Of a DNA stretch of 40,763 bases, positions 1 through 8,014 are shown one piece after another. The notes below the pieces were generated by a model that did no database searches, was not told the origin of the DNA, and saw nothing but the letters and a program-made list of their open reading frames with translations. The DNA lies in assembly GCA_019894765.1 (NCBI GenBank), contig JAGXNT010000061.1:1-40763 (forward strand). The letters are read 5' to 3'. How positions within the stretch are numbered: the first letter of the stretch is position 1; every line of letters begins with the position of its first letter. A program made the translations under genes and the position numbers. The DNA comes from Candidatus Heimdallarchaeota archaeon (lineage in GTDB: Archaea; Asgardarchaeota; Heimdallarchaeia; JABLTI01).

Positions 1-47
1 ATTTTTCCATTGTATCCTGTCATTGTTTCAGTCATTTTTTTCCACTC

Positions 48-1412
48 CTAGTATACTAGTTTCTCCCCATCCCAAGCAGCTTCAAACATTCGTCTGTAGT
101 TTTTTTCTCCTACAGGTCTGTAGGATGTTAATGTACAAACATCCTCCTTTGAATATCTTGCTAGAACATCCAGTTTGCTCTGATAATCTGCTTTGGTAAT
201 TTTTGGATTAACTATTTCTTTCACTGAAGCAACTCCTCCCATGGATCGTTGGAACTCTTGTATTGCTTTGACGAGAGCTTCCAGCAAATCTTGTCTTGTT
301 GAATATTTCTCTTTTTCAACTCCAAATAATGGACACAATTTGATCCATTTCTCTGTTACCTTAGCCTGCCAAGCAACAGATTGAGCTGAGAACATACCTA
401 CAGATAATCCATGATGGACATGCATTACCGCTCCGAAGGAATGACCAAGTGCATGTTCTATTCCAGGCATTGCATTATTGAATCCCATACCAGCCAATGT
501 TGCAGCCCATTGCATATGCTCCAAAGCTTCTTCATCTTTCGTTCCATACTTTACTAAGCGTGGTAGATACCGAAGTACTTCTTCAATTGCCACCATATTT
601 ATTGCATCTGATAACGGTGAACCCCAATTAGAGGTTATAGCTCCTAAACTATGAGCTAGAGCATCTAATCCTGTTGCCATAATGAGGAAAGGTGGCAATG
701 TTTTTACAAATTTAGTATCTAAAATAACATAATCCGGTAAGGTTTCATCCACAGATAAACTGATTTTTTTCGGAGGATCTCTTTTAGTATCAGTTATTAT
801 CGATGCGGTTGTTACTTCACTTCCTGTTCCAATTGTTGTTGGAATGGCAACTAAAGCTTTAACTTTTCTTCGTAATCCGACTGCATTATCAAGAATATCG
901 ATTTGCATAAGATTAATTCCAGGTCGTTCATACACAATCCAAAGAGCTTTCGCTGCATCCAAAACTGACCCACCACCAACAGCAAGGAAGACCGTTGGTT
1001 TAAAAGCATTGCAAATCTGTACTCCTTCATCGAGAATATCCATTGGAACTTCTGGTTCAACACCACTCCAGACTTTGATTTCAAATCCATTTTTTTCAAA
1101 TTCGGGAGCTATGTCTTCGTAAAATCTTTTCGTGAAAGAATCTGCAATGATTAATAATCGCTTTTCTCCTTCATCCAATCTTTTACCTAACTCAATAGAT
1201 ACTGTTGTAACACCAGTTTTTCCACCAAAAATACGATTCCCACTAAAGGTATTCATGATACCTTGCATTGCTCGAGCTCCCATTAAACCGACTACATCAT
1301 TGAGAGCAGGGCTTTCATACCAAGGAACTTCAAAATCTTCTTCAGACAATAAAAACACTCCAAGTTTAATTAAACTGTAATTACTAGAGAATAATGCTTT
1401 ATTAATTTTCAT
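48..1412 (-). CDS. Iron-containing (group III) alcohol dehydrogenase
   Basis: A 454-residue protein of the Fe-dependent alcohol dehydrogenase family, which interconverts alcohols and aldehydes or ketones with NAD(P). The nucleotide-binding loop GGGSVLDAAKA lies at about residues 146-156. The metal ligands expected for the family are visible: D250 and H254 in ATGLDALAHSLGA, H320 in GIEHALGH, and H334 in HVHHG. It is longer than the usual 380-400 residues because of an N-terminal extension of about 40 residues before the conserved core (GGKTG at about 63). The ATG start at 1412 follows a poly-A leader with no strong ribosome binding site. It stands alone, divergent from the histidine kinase gene. 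The substrate cannot be told from sequence. Confidence 0.93.
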   Translation of the reverse strand: MKINKALFSSNYSLIKLGVFLLSEEDFEVPWYESPALNDVVGLMGARAMQGIMNTFSGNRIFGGKTGVTTVSIELGKRLDEGEKRLLIIADSFTKRFYEDIAPEFEKNGFEIKVWSGVEPEVPMDILDEGVQICNAFKPTVFLAVGGGSVLDAAKALWIVYERPGINLMQIDILDNAVGLRRKVKALVAIPTTIGTGSEVTTASIITDTKRDPPKKISLSVDETLPDYVILDTKFVKTLPPFLIMATGLDALAHSLGAITSNWGSPLSDAINMVAIEEVLRYLPRLVKYGTKDEEALEHMQWAATLAGMGFNNAMPGIEHALGHSFGAVMHVHHGLSVGMFSAQSVAWQAKVTEKWIKLCPLFGVEKEKYSTRQDLLEALVKAIQEFQRSMGGVASVKEIVNPKITKADYQSKLDVLARYSKEDVCTLTSYRPVGEKNYRRMFEAAWDGEKLVY

Positions 1413-1568
1413 CTTTTTTTAATATAGAAAGAAATCAGGAGTAAAACGATGAAAAATGGGAATAAATTAATAATTTCTAGGATTATTTTTTAAACAACAG
1501 CACTTAATTAACAGACAAAATTCAATGATTAGTAAAAGCGATTTATTAGAATTTGTTGAAGTGTTATT

Positions 1569-2714
1569 ATGCCCAAAGCTGAAACACATTTTGCCTCTCC
1601 GGAAAGATTGGAAAAAGGCGAAATAAAAGAGCAATATGAAAAAGTTCTCTCATTAGAACATACAAAAGAAATTCTAAATTCATTCCCAATTATTGTTGTT
1701 GTTCTTAATAAACAAAGACAAGTTGTTTTCGCAAATGATACTTTTGTAAAAATATTAGGAATCGACGAATTTGAGGATGCTCTTGGTCAAAGACCTGGAG
1801 AGCTATTGAATTGTGTAAATTCAGCTATTCTTGAAGGTGGTTGTGGAACATCGAGGAACTGTCGCTATTGTGGAGTTGTCTTGACTATTTTGGAAAGTCA
1901 AAAAACAGGTAAAGAACAAGAGAATGAAGCTCGACTAACTACTAGGCAGCAAAACAAAATTGTTCCTTTAGATTTACATGTCATATCAAAACCTCTACTC
2001 ATAGATAAAGATCAATTCACTGTTGTAATCATGATGGATATTAGCACTATTAAAAGAAAGGAATATCTTGAGCGAACTTTTATGCATGATATGATTAATA
2101 CAACTTGGTCGTTATCCGGTAGAATTGAGTTCTTCCCGAGAGATGGTTTAAATGAAATTCAAGATGAGTATTTTAACAGGATTAAAATTGAAATAAATAA
2201 ACTACTTGATGATATCCAAGCGCAAAGAGATTTATTAAAATTAGATAAGAAGGAATTAGTTACTGAATTCAGTGAAGTTGATTCCCTAGAGTTAATTCAG
2301 ATGATAATTCACACCCTATCAACTGATAAAACTGCTAAGGGTAAAAGAATAGCAATTGCAAAAGATAGTGTCTCGCTTAAATTGAAAACTGATGAACGAT
2401 TATTGCGACGCTCATTAATTAATCTTCTAAAAAATGCTTTAGAAGCCAGTACTAGTGATGAAGAAGTAATTATTGGTTGTAAGCAATTTAAAAATGACAT
2501 AGAATTCTGGGTACAGAATAAAGCTGTATTATCAGAGGAAGTTAAAAGTCAAGTATTCCAACGGTTCTTCTCAACTAAAGGTCTTGGTCGAGGTTTAGGA
2601 ACATACAGTGTTCGGATACTTGTAGAAGAGCATTTGAATGGTCAAGTTAATTTCGAGTCATCAGAAAAAATTGGTACAATATTCCGAATTATTTTACCAG
2701 TAGAAGTAAATTAA
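1569..2714 (+). CDS. PAS sensor histidine kinase with a Cys4 motif
   Basis: A 381-residue cytosolic kinase with no membrane segment. A PAS-like domain (residues about 35-160, LNKQRQVVFAN) carries a cysteine pattern C82-x9-C92-x5-C98-x2-C101 inside it. This could bind a metal, an Fe-S cluster or act as a thiol switch. The phosphoacceptor region is FMHDMINTTW with H173. The ATPase domain has an N box (LINLLKNALEAS) and a G box (STKGLGRGLGTYSV). The Cys positions and flanks match exactly those of the kinase-less paralogue at 32158-32640. No response regulator is adjacent, so its partner is unknown. The next gene starts 33 bases downstream and may be co-transcribed. Confidence 0.9.
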   Translation: MPKAETHFASPERLEKGEIKEQYEKVLSLEHTKEILNSFPIIVVVLNKQRQVVFANDTFVKILGIDEFEDALGQRPGELLNCVNSAILEGGCGTSRNCRYCGVVLTILESQKTGKEQENEARLTTRQQNKIVPLDLHVISKPLLIDKDQFTVVIMMDISTIKRKEYLERTFMHDMINTTWSLSGRIEFFPRDGLNEIQDEYFNRIKIEINKLLDDIQAQRDLLKLDKKELVTEFSEVDSLELIQMIIHTLSTDKTAKGKRIAIAKDSVSLKLKTDERLLRRSLINLLKNALEASTSDEEVIIGCKQFKNDIEFWVQNKAVLSEEVKSQVFQRFFSTKGLGRGLGTYSVRILVEEHLNGQVNFESSEKIGTIFRIILPVEVN

Positions 2715-2747
2715 TTCAAATGAGTCATATTTTCTGTGTGAAGAAGG

Positions 2748-3917
2748 ATGGTTAGTGTTAAAAACAGAGTATTAAGTATCAGTTTAATTTCTATTATAAC
2801 TATTTTATTTTTTACAAGCAATCAACATGTTTCTGGAATTGCTTCTTGGCCTACTTCGGAATGGCAAGAAACCAGTCCGTTTAATCAACAAATGAATGGA
2901 AGGCAAATGAATAAGTTTGATGATTATATGGATAATTGGAATAATGATCATCAATTATCACACTTGGATCAATTCATTGTTATTCGAAATGGTTACTTGA
3001 TAAAAGAATGGTATTCTATTTATTATGATGCAGACGATATTCATCCATTGTGGTCTGTTACTAAGAGTTTTATTTGCACTCTTATGGGGATAGCTATTAA
3101 AGAAGGGTTTATCCCAAGTGTAAATGAATTCGTGCTTGATTATTTTAGTGACCGAGTGATTGCTAATGTAGATAGCAGAAAAGAAGCAATGACTATTGAA
3201 CATCTCTTAATGATGTCTACGGGGTTGGCTTATCCTGGGGATGATGCAATTTGGCCTGGTTGGATGAGTGCTGATGATCAAGTTCAATATATACTCGACT
3301 TACCCATGGCTACTGATCCTGGAGCAATTTACAATTATGACACAGGTGGAAGTCATCTTATCTCAGCAATAATACAAGAAGCAACTGGTATGAATACTTC
3401 TGATTTTGCAGAACAATATTTGTTCAATCATTTAGGAATTACACATTATTACTGGCAAGAAGATAAACAAGGTATAGAATTTGGTGGTCATGGTTTATAT
3501 TTAACTCCTGGAGATATGGCAAAATTAGGTTATTTGTACTTGAACAATGGTTCGTGGGATGGGGTAGAACTTTTACCTGATAATTGGGTTGATGCAGTTA
3601 CCCAAACACAATGGTACTTTAACAGTAATTGGGGTTATGCCAAACAGTGGTGGACCCATCCCTATCGAAATGGTTACTCCGCACAAGGAAGATACGGACA
3701 ATCTGTTTTTGTTTTTCTGGAAAATGATATAATTGTTGTTTTTACGGGAACAATCTATGATTCCGATCAAATCCCCTATCTTGAGTTAATTCATGAGTAT
3801 GTTTTTGATGCGATCACTACACCAACAGGGATGATGTGGTTAGAATTATTCTTACCCATTTCAGGTACTTATTTAGTTGTGTCAATAATTGCCCTTGTGA
3901 GATTACGGAAAGTATAA
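2748..3917 (+). CDS. Secreted beta-lactamase-fold serine hydrolase, C-terminal anchor
   Basis: A 389-residue serine hydrolase of the class C beta-lactamase/penicillin-binding protein fold. A signal peptide (residues 5-30) precedes the extracellular domain. The catalytic SxxK motif is S103-V-T-K106. The second motif region is YNYDTGGSHLIS (about 195-206), where the usual YSN appears as YDT. The third motif region is AQGRYGQ (about 315). A hydrophobic segment ending LVRLRKV anchors the C-terminus, so the enzyme should face outside. In archaea such proteins are usually esterases or peptidases rather than antibiotic-resistance enzymes. It follows the kinase gene by 33 bases. Confidence 0.88.
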   Translation: MVSVKNRVLSISLISIITILFFTSNQHVSGIASWPTSEWQETSPFNQQMNGRQMNKFDDYMDNWNNDHQLSHLDQFIVIRNGYLIKEWYSIYYDADDIHPLWSVTKSFICTLMGIAIKEGFIPSVNEFVLDYFSDRVIANVDSRKEAMTIEHLLMMSTGLAYPGDDAIWPGWMSADDQVQYILDLPMATDPGAIYNYDTGGSHLISAIIQEATGMNTSDFAEQYLFNHLGITHYYWQEDKQGIEFGGHGLYLTPGDMAKLGYLYLNNGSWDGVELLPDNWVDAVTQTQWYFNSNWGYAKQWWTHPYRNGYSAQGRYGQSVFVFLENDIIVVFTGTIYDSDQIPYLELIHEYVFDAITTPTGMMWLELFLPISGTYLVVSIIALVRLRKV

Positions 3918-3951
3918 AATGTTAGGTGATAACTAACTGGATTCATTATTA

Positions 3952-4374
3952 TTATGAGAAATATAATTCATCAACTTTCTTTGCGATCTCTTCTGCAAGC
4001 AGTTCAGCTAGTTTAAGTCCATCCTCACCAATATCTGATGGTTTATTTGGTTTTAATTCAGGATGTTCTTTCATTATATCACTGACGAATATGGTTGCAG
4101 CAGCAGGAGCACTATACTTTTCAACTGCAAGTTTAGCACATTTCTCATTGCAACCCTCAACGGTAATTGTTTTGTGTTTCCTAGCAAACTCTCTTTCAGA
4201 ACCTCCGCCCTTTGTTATGTCACCAGCCATAAATAATGGTTGACACAAAATAGTTGTATAATTAGGTCGCAGTTTTTCTACTACAATTCTAGTTGCAACT
4301 CGAGTAATTGTTCCCTCAACGAGGTTTTCCCCACTACAGGCGATTATTCCAACTTTGGGTTTCGGTACAATCAT
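3952..4374 (-). CDS. DGC-domain putative metal-binding protein (third copy)
   Basis: A 140-residue protein resembling the DGC family of putative zinc-binding proteins (PF08859-like). It has the two cysteine sites of the family: an N-terminal IIACSG and a central EGCNEKCA, where the family's D-G-C appears as E-G-C. A conserved helical C-terminus (EDGLKLAELLAEEIAKKV) follows. The start ATG at 4374 is set by AGGAG overlapping the end of the upstream gene, so it is the last gene of the operon from 6344. The family's biochemical role is not established; its neighbours suggest redox, thiol or metalloid chemistry. Confidence 0.75.
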   Translation of the reverse strand: MIVPKPKVGIIACSGENLVEGTITRVATRIVVEKLRPNYTTILCQPLFMAGDITKGGGSEREFARKHKTITVEGCNEKCAKLAVEKYSAPAAATIFVSDIMKEHPELKPNKPSDIGEDGLKLAELLAEEIAKKVDELYFS

Positions 4375-4380
4375 TTTAAT

Positions 4381-4782
4381 TTACTCCTCATATAATTCCT
4401 CTACTTTCTGAGCGATTTCTTCTGCAAAAATCTTGGATAATTTCATAGCATTCTCTCCCATTGGATAAATTGTTTTCTCTGGTTTCATATCAAGATTGTC
4501 TTTCACTACTGATGTTGAAAGGAAGTTTGCATCTGGAGGTCCTATTATTTGTGAAACATCATGAAATGCACACAATGCTGGACAACCATCAAGTGTTATA
4601 ACTTTGTTACTTTTCAGTTCATCAACGACTTCTTTTTTTCCAACTACAATTAATGGTAAACATTCGATTGCAGATTTATCCGGTTTAAGGTCCTCAGTTA
4701 CAATATATGCTGCCCGTCTACAAATGCTTCCATAAACTTTTCCAATACCACTGCAAGGAATAACATACACTTTTTTACTCAT
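4381..4782 (-). CDS. DGC-domain putative metal-binding protein (second copy)
   Basis: A 133-residue paralogue of the genes on both sides. It has an N-terminal VIPCSG and a canonical central LDGCPALCA, then the same C-terminal helix (NAMKLSKIFAEEIAQKVEEL). A clean GGTGAT ribosome binding site precedes the ATG at 4782. It is separated from the next gene by six bases, so translation is probably coupled. Function is unknown; the cysteines suggest metal or persulfide binding. Confidence 0.75.
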   Translation of the reverse strand: MSKKVYVIPCSGIGKVYGSICRRAAYIVTEDLKPDKSAIECLPLIVVGKKEVVDELKSNKVITLDGCPALCAFHDVSQIIGPPDANFLSTSVVKDNLDMKPEKTIYPMGENAMKLSKIFAEEIAQKVEELYEE

Positions 4783-4793
4783 TTAATCACCAA

Positions 4794-5657
4794 TTATAAT
4801 TCGCTTTCAATTTTCTTCTTCATATACTCGAAATACTTTTCACCAATCATTAGGAGCTCTTCCTCTTCTTCGAAATCCAAGAGTTCTAATTCAACAACCC
4901 AACCGTGTTCATACGGATCATTGTTTAATAATTCCGCAGATTCAAGTAATTCTTCATTTACAGCTATAACTTTTCCAGAAACAGGTCCTATTAATTGTAA
5001 AACTGCTTTCACAGACTCGAAATCCACTACTTCATCGAATTGATCAAATTCCGTGCCAATTTCAGGAAGTTCTAAGAATAAGACATCACCAGCTTTTGTT
5101 TGCAGATAATCAGTAATGCCTATGAGTGCTTTATTCCCATCTCTTTTCACCCATGAATCATTTTCAATGAAATGATACCCTTTTTTGGGAACTCGGAATT
5201 GGAATTTGTCATAAGTCACTTCGAAATAATCGATTTTATCAAATTCCTTTCGCACAATAGGTTTCTTAATTTTCTCTCGTTCAGATTCTATATCCTTTAT
5301 TATCTTCTTCGCTACTTTATCTGCAAGTTTTAATCCATCTTCATTTAATCTTGGACCTTTCTGAATTTTTATACCTAAGGTTTTACTTAGATCTGGTAAG
5401 AAAATCTTCTTGATTTTTTTAAGCGATTGTTCTTCTAGCATTTTAGTTGCACATCGAGAAGCACAACCATCAATAATTATAATCTCTGATTTCGATATGA
5501 CATCTTGGTATTTTTCTGGCTCTACACAGAAAAGAGGAGGGCAGATTTGTTTAATTGATGGATCAAGCTCTTGTAATCGTAGTGCTATTTCTTGTACAAT
5601 TAAGCCTTGTATTTTCCGATAACCACTACAAGCGAGTATTGCTACTTGTTTTGTCAA
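4794..5657 (-). CDS. DGC domain fused to a GcvH-like lipoyl domain
   Basis: A two-domain protein. Residues 1-130 are a DGC domain (ILACSG at the N-terminus, IDGCASRCA centrally). Residues about 145-285 are a glycine-cleavage-H-like lipoyl carrier: the site FESVKAVLQLIGPVSGKV matches the H-protein signature, and the lysine in ESVKA is the expected lipoylation point. The first possible start, GTG at 5666, sits inside the GGTGA ribosome binding site, so TTG at 5657 is preferred. No glycine decarboxylase genes are nearby. The lipoyl arm more likely carries electrons or sulfur for the HdrA-like and ferredoxin partners upstream. That role is inferred by analogy with lipoate-binding proteins of sulfur oxidation. 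Confidence 0.82.
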   Translation of the reverse strand: MTKQVAILACSGYRKIQGLIVQEIALRLQELDPSIKQICPPLFCVEPEKYQDVISKSEIIIIDGCASRCATKMLEEQSLKKIKKIFLPDLSKTLGIKIQKGPRLNEDGLKLADKVAKKIIKDIESEREKIKKPIVRKEFDKIDYFEVTYDKFQFRVPKKGYHFIENDSWVKRDGNKALIGITDYLQTKAGDVLFLELPEIGTEFDQFDEVVDFESVKAVLQLIGPVSGKVIAVNEELLESAELLNNDPYEHGWVVELELLDFEEEEELLMIGEKYFEYMKKKIESEL

Positions 5658-5666
5658 TCTCTTCAC

Positions 5667-5969
5667 CTATTGGTTCTTTTTTCTTATTTCTTTAATTAAT
5701 GCAGTGACTTCTTTTTTATCTTGAAAGATTAATGCATCAGGTCCACATAACTTCATACAAGCGCGACAAAAAACAACACAATTATATGGATTTTTTACAA
5801 CTAGCTTCTTTTGTTCGTTTTCTTTTTTTTCGAACACTTTGTGAGGACAAAACTTGTCACAATCCATGCAGTAATTACATTTTTCATAATCTATTGTGGG
5901 CCACCAAGGAATCTCTTTTCTTGCTACTCCCATGAATGTAGCAGTTTCTGCGTCATATTTTTCAGCCAT
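5667..5969 (-). CDS. Ferredoxin-like protein with two 4Fe-4S motifs
   Basis: A 100-residue protein with a first cluster motif CNYCMDCDKFCP (CxxCxxCxxxCP, about residues 31-42) and a second cysteine set NCVVFCRACMKLCGP (about 63-77). This is the pattern of a small electron-transfer ferredoxin. It lies between the HdrA-N-like protein (6-base gap) and the DGC-lipoyl fusion (no gap), so it probably passes electrons within that operon's complex. The partner reductase is not encoded in the window. Confidence 0.86.
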   Translation of the reverse strand: MAEKYDAETATFMGVARKEIPWWPTIDYEKCNYCMDCDKFCPHKVFEKKENEQKKLVVKNPYNCVVFCRACMKLCGPDALIFQDKKEVTALIKEIRKKNQ

Positions 5970-5975
5970 GTTTCT

Positions 5976-6344
5976 TCACACATTTAATTCATTTAATCGC
6001 TTCTCAACTAAGTCAAATGCTTCTTCGGTAGTCATATCTCGAATATCTAGTGGAATTAGATCCTCCCTTACTTTTAGACCAACTTTGGTGAAAGCATCTC
6101 TGAAAAGCTTGTATTGCATTGTGGGAGCACAACCTGCAACCATATACTTTCGACCTTCTCTTAAGTAATCATCTAAAAATCGATCGCCATCTTCTTCGCA
6201 TAACTGAGGATGAATAAATGCATATTCCACTGGTAATTCAATTCGAACACGGTTTACAAAATCCCACATATCCATTTTCTCGAAACCAGGACATTTTCCA
6301 GTGCAAACACACATAATAAAACCGATGTTTTTTTCTTCTGACAT
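5976..6344 (-). CDS. HdrA N-terminal-domain-like protein, stand-alone
   Basis: About 122 residues resembling the N-terminal region of heterodisulfide reductase subunit A: an opening IGFIMCVCTGKCPG, then YMVAGCAPTMQYKLFRDAFTKVGL, matching HdrA's conserved GCSPR-type segment, then PLDIRDMTTEEAFDLVEKR. The flavin and ferredoxin domains of full HdrA are absent, so it is either a specialised small protein or a scaffold piece. It is the first gene of the five-gene operon. ATG at 6344 is preferred because the earlier GTG at 6353 is itself the GTGAT ribosome binding site. The cysteines at the N-terminus and in GCAP may bind a cluster with partners. Confidence 0.72.
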   Translation of the reverse strand: MSEEKNIGFIMCVCTGKCPGFEKMDMWDFVNRVRIELPVEYAFIHPQLCEEDGDRFLDDYLREGRKYMVAGCAPTMQYKLFRDAFTKVGLKVREDLIPLDIRDMTTEEAFDLVEKRLNELNV

Positions 6345-6396
6345 TGGTATCACAAATTTAATTCAATAATGATATTCTACTGTAGGGTGAAGCTTT

Positions 6397-6420
6397 ATAA
6401 CAATATTTAAATATTGTTAT
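6397..6420. promoter_or_regulatory. 24-bp perfect palindrome, likely ArsR-type operator
   Basis: The half ATAACAATATTT is followed directly by its exact reverse complement. The centre TATTTAAATA can serve as a TATA box for either direction. It lies between the ArsR-type gene (start 6448) and the redox operon (start 6344). Dimeric winged-helix repressors of the ArsR/SmtB family bind such palindromes, so this is the expected site for autoregulation and for control of the operon. Confidence 0.75.
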
Positions 6421-6447
6421 AGAGATTCAAACTCACGTGATAAGCAA

Positions 6448-6759
6448 ATGACAAACCAAAATCAATACAGGGCTAAAGTATTCAAAGCTCTCGCAGACCC
6501 ATTAAGACTTGAAATATTGTTATTTCTTGGAGAAAACGAGAAATGTGTTTGTGAAATTGTTGAACAATTAGATATAGTTCAACCATTGATTTCTAGGCAT
6601 TTGAAAATCTTGAGAGAAAGTGGGTTAATTCATGGTCGAAAAATGGGTAACAAACGGCTCTACAAAGTAGCAGAAAGAAAAGTATTACGAATGATTAGTG
6701 ACCTTAATCTGGATTTTTTGTCACGAATTACTGAAAGAATTATTCAAGAAGCGATATAA
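6448..6759 (+). CDS. ArsR/SmtB-family winged-helix regulator
   Basis: A 103-residue single-domain HTH protein. The opening FKALADPLRLEILLFL and the recognition helix region VQPLISRHLKILRESGLI are typical of ArsR repressors. The sequence CVCE at about residues 31-34 corresponds to the ELCVCDL metal-binding loop in which two cysteines sense As(III), Cd(II) or related ions. A GTGAT ribosome binding site precedes the ATG. The 24-bp palindrome just upstream is its likely operator, shared with the divergent redox operon. The arsenite transporter gene lies about 10 kb away under a different-looking site. Confidence 0.9.
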   Translation: MTNQNQYRAKVFKALADPLRLEILLFLGENEKCVCEIVEQLDIVQPLISRHLKILRESGLIHGRKMGNKRLYKVAERKVLRMISDLNLDFLSRITERIIQEAI

Positions 6760-6811
6760 TTCAATGGATGTTATTGAGTAAGCGGAACTAGAAAAAATTA
6801 CATTAAAAGAA

Positions 6812-6850
6812 AAAGAAGTTAAACCTATTGTAGGTTAACTCTTTCTCTTT
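6812..6850. terminator. Hairpin terminator between convergent genes
   Basis: A stem of AGTTAAACCTA against TAGGTTAACT with a TTG loop and one bulge (6818-6840). It is flanked by purine-rich and then T-rich tracts, and lies between the ends of the ArsR gene and the regulator gene that converge here. It may work in both directions. Confidence 0.55.
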
Positions 6851-6888
6851 CTATTTATTTTTTTAAATTTCAAGAGGCTCTCTTTAAA

Positions 6889-7524
6889 TTAGCAACAACA
6901 ATCTTCGATTTCTTTCACAATATCATATTCAAGGCTTAGAGCTAGCCAACCGATATATTCAATTAGATACTCGATTAAACCCCAATCTAAATTTGAGATT
7001 TTTTCCATAGATTCTTCATTAGCAGATCCAAAAATCTCTTTTACAAGATCTTGCTTTTTGGTTTCAAGAGTATTGATCAATTTTTCAACACCTTTGTCTG
7101 CTTTTATTTTGTCTTTGAATTTGCCAGCGAGTAAAGAATAAATTGTATCATGGAACAATCCTACATCCTTTTCTTCTAAAGAACCTAATTTTTTCTTCAG
7201 GTTTGCTGTTAGAAAAATCTTTGCAGTTCGAATGTAAATTGTTTCACTCTGAAGTTCCCCTGCACCTTTTGAAGTGATCCTCTTCCCTGCTTTTGCTACC
7301 AAACCTACTTCTATTAGGTTTTTTAAGTAACGATAGATTGATTTATCCGATTTCGTTATTCCTTTCTTTGTAAAATCCTTTTCCAGTTCCTTTATTGTTC
7401 GTGGACCTGCTCTTAAGAATTTTACAATATAACTTAAGTTTTCATCACTATACATAAGAGTTACTTGTTCTTCATTTAGTGTCTTTACTATTTCTTGTTT
7501 GTATGTTACTACATCTTGACTCAT
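6889..7524 (-). CDS. Winged-helix regulator 1 of the micro-peptide regulon
   Basis: A 211-residue paralogue of the genes at 17575 and 18682. The N-terminal half (residues about 1-100) is a winged helix: DENLSYIVKFLRAGPRTIKEL, then SDKSIYRYLKNLIEVGLVAKAGKRIT. The C-terminal half is helical and ends DWGLIEYLIEYIGWLALSLE, a segment conserved in all three paralogues, and a DCCC tail. It matches no family I can name; a ligand- or peptide-binding role for the C-terminal half is a guess. ATG at 7524 follows GGTGG; the upstream GTG at 7533 lies within that site. It is divergent from two micro-genes, and its promoter contains the same TGAGAAT element as theirs. Confidence 0.85.
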   Translation of the reverse strand: MSQDVVTYKQEIVKTLNEEQVTLMYSDENLSYIVKFLRAGPRTIKELEKDFTKKGITKSDKSIYRYLKNLIEVGLVAKAGKRITSKGAGELQSETIYIRTAKIFLTANLKKKLGSLEEKDVGLFHDTIYSLLAGKFKDKIKADKGVEKLINTLETKKQDLVKEIFGSANEESMEKISNLDWGLIEYLIEYIGWLALSLEYDIVKEIEDCCC

Positions 7525-7580
7525 TTTTACCACCTACATTTCTCATATTCTTATATTATCTTCTCATGATAATATATTAC

Positions 7581-7600
7581 ATTCTCATATATTTAAATAT
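7581..7600 (-). promoter_or_regulatory. Regulator 1 promoter: TATA box plus TGAGAAT half-site
   Basis: Read on the minus strand, TATTTAAATATA is followed immediately by TGAGAAT, and further copies of TGAGAA lie at about 7562-7567 and 7541-7546 towards the gene. This is the half-site of the operator found at the micro-gene promoters. Placement just after the TATA box would suit repression, so autoregulation is likely. Confidence 0.6.
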
Positions 7601-7644
7601 TATTCTTACTAAGTAATAATAGATTCTTATTAGTTGATATACCT

Positions 7645-7706
7645 TTCTCATCTTGTGAGAAACCTTTATATATAAGCGTGAGAATAATATTCTCAAACAA
7701 TGAGAA
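7645..7706 (+). promoter_or_regulatory. Micro-gene promoter P1 with two TTCTCA/TGAGAA operators
   Basis: The first inverted repeat is TTCTCA-N5-TGAGAA (7645-7661). TATA box TTTATATATAA follows at about 7664-7675, then half-site TGAGAAT (7679-7685), then a second TTCTCA-N5-TGAGAA (7690-7706). The half-site and the second repeat together also form the palindrome TGAGAATAATATTCTCA. The first micro-gene starts at 7720. The same order occurs at P2 (18300), P3 (19488) and at the substrate-binding protein promoter (14441-14482). Confidence 0.78.
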
Positions 7707-7719
7707 TGGTGTCAAAAAA

Positions 7720-7821
7720 ATGAACAAAAAAATCGTCGAAAAATACGGAAAAAAAATCTTTAATGAAGATGTAGAAAAACAAAAGCGAAAATTAGCTTTA
7801 CTCGTTGGATATTTCAGATAA
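7720..7821 (+). CDS. Micro-peptide, 33 aa (first gene of locus 1)
   Basis: A 33-residue basic peptide read from ATG at 7720, with GGTG eight bases upstream. It begins MNKKIVEKYGKK and ends QKRKLALLVGYFR. The end resembles the C-terminus of the 28-29 aa peptides (KFALYTGR), with two extra residues before the final arginine. It has no signal peptide or cysteine. It is the same length as the first micro-gene of locus 3 (19567). It lies directly under promoter P1, divergent from regulator 1. Function unknown; candidates are a signalling peptide, a regulator ligand or a small effector. Confidence 0.62.
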   Translation: MNKKIVEKYGKKIFNEDVEKQKRKLALLVGYFR

Positions 7822-7839
7822 AAACTGGAGACAAATAAA

Positions 7840-7929
7840 ATGATAAACAAGAATTACAAAATCAAAGATCAATTAAAAAAATATCAGAATAAAGCAAGAA
7901 TGAAATATCAAATGTTAGTTGGACGATAA
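7840..7929 (+). CDS. Micro-peptide, 29 aa, ending KARMKYQMLVGR
   Basis: A 29-residue, strongly basic peptide from ATG at 7840, with GGAG nine bases upstream and an 18-base gap after the previous micro-gene. It begins MINKNYKIKDQLKK and ends KARMKYQMLVGR. The last ten or so residues match the micro-peptides ending at 18507 (RARIKFALYTGR) and 19878 (KTRMRFALFTGR). The shared C-terminus with a stop at the same place, in three separate loci beside paralogous regulators, is the best evidence that it is translated and functional. Confidence 0.72.
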   Translation: MINKNYKIKDQLKKYQNKARMKYQMLVGR

Positions 7930-8014
7930 TCAGATTATCCTTGACTAATAATAATCCTCTTTTGAAAATTCATTCTTGCTTTTTTTTATGTACTTTGTTC
8001 TACTCGTTTTAGTA

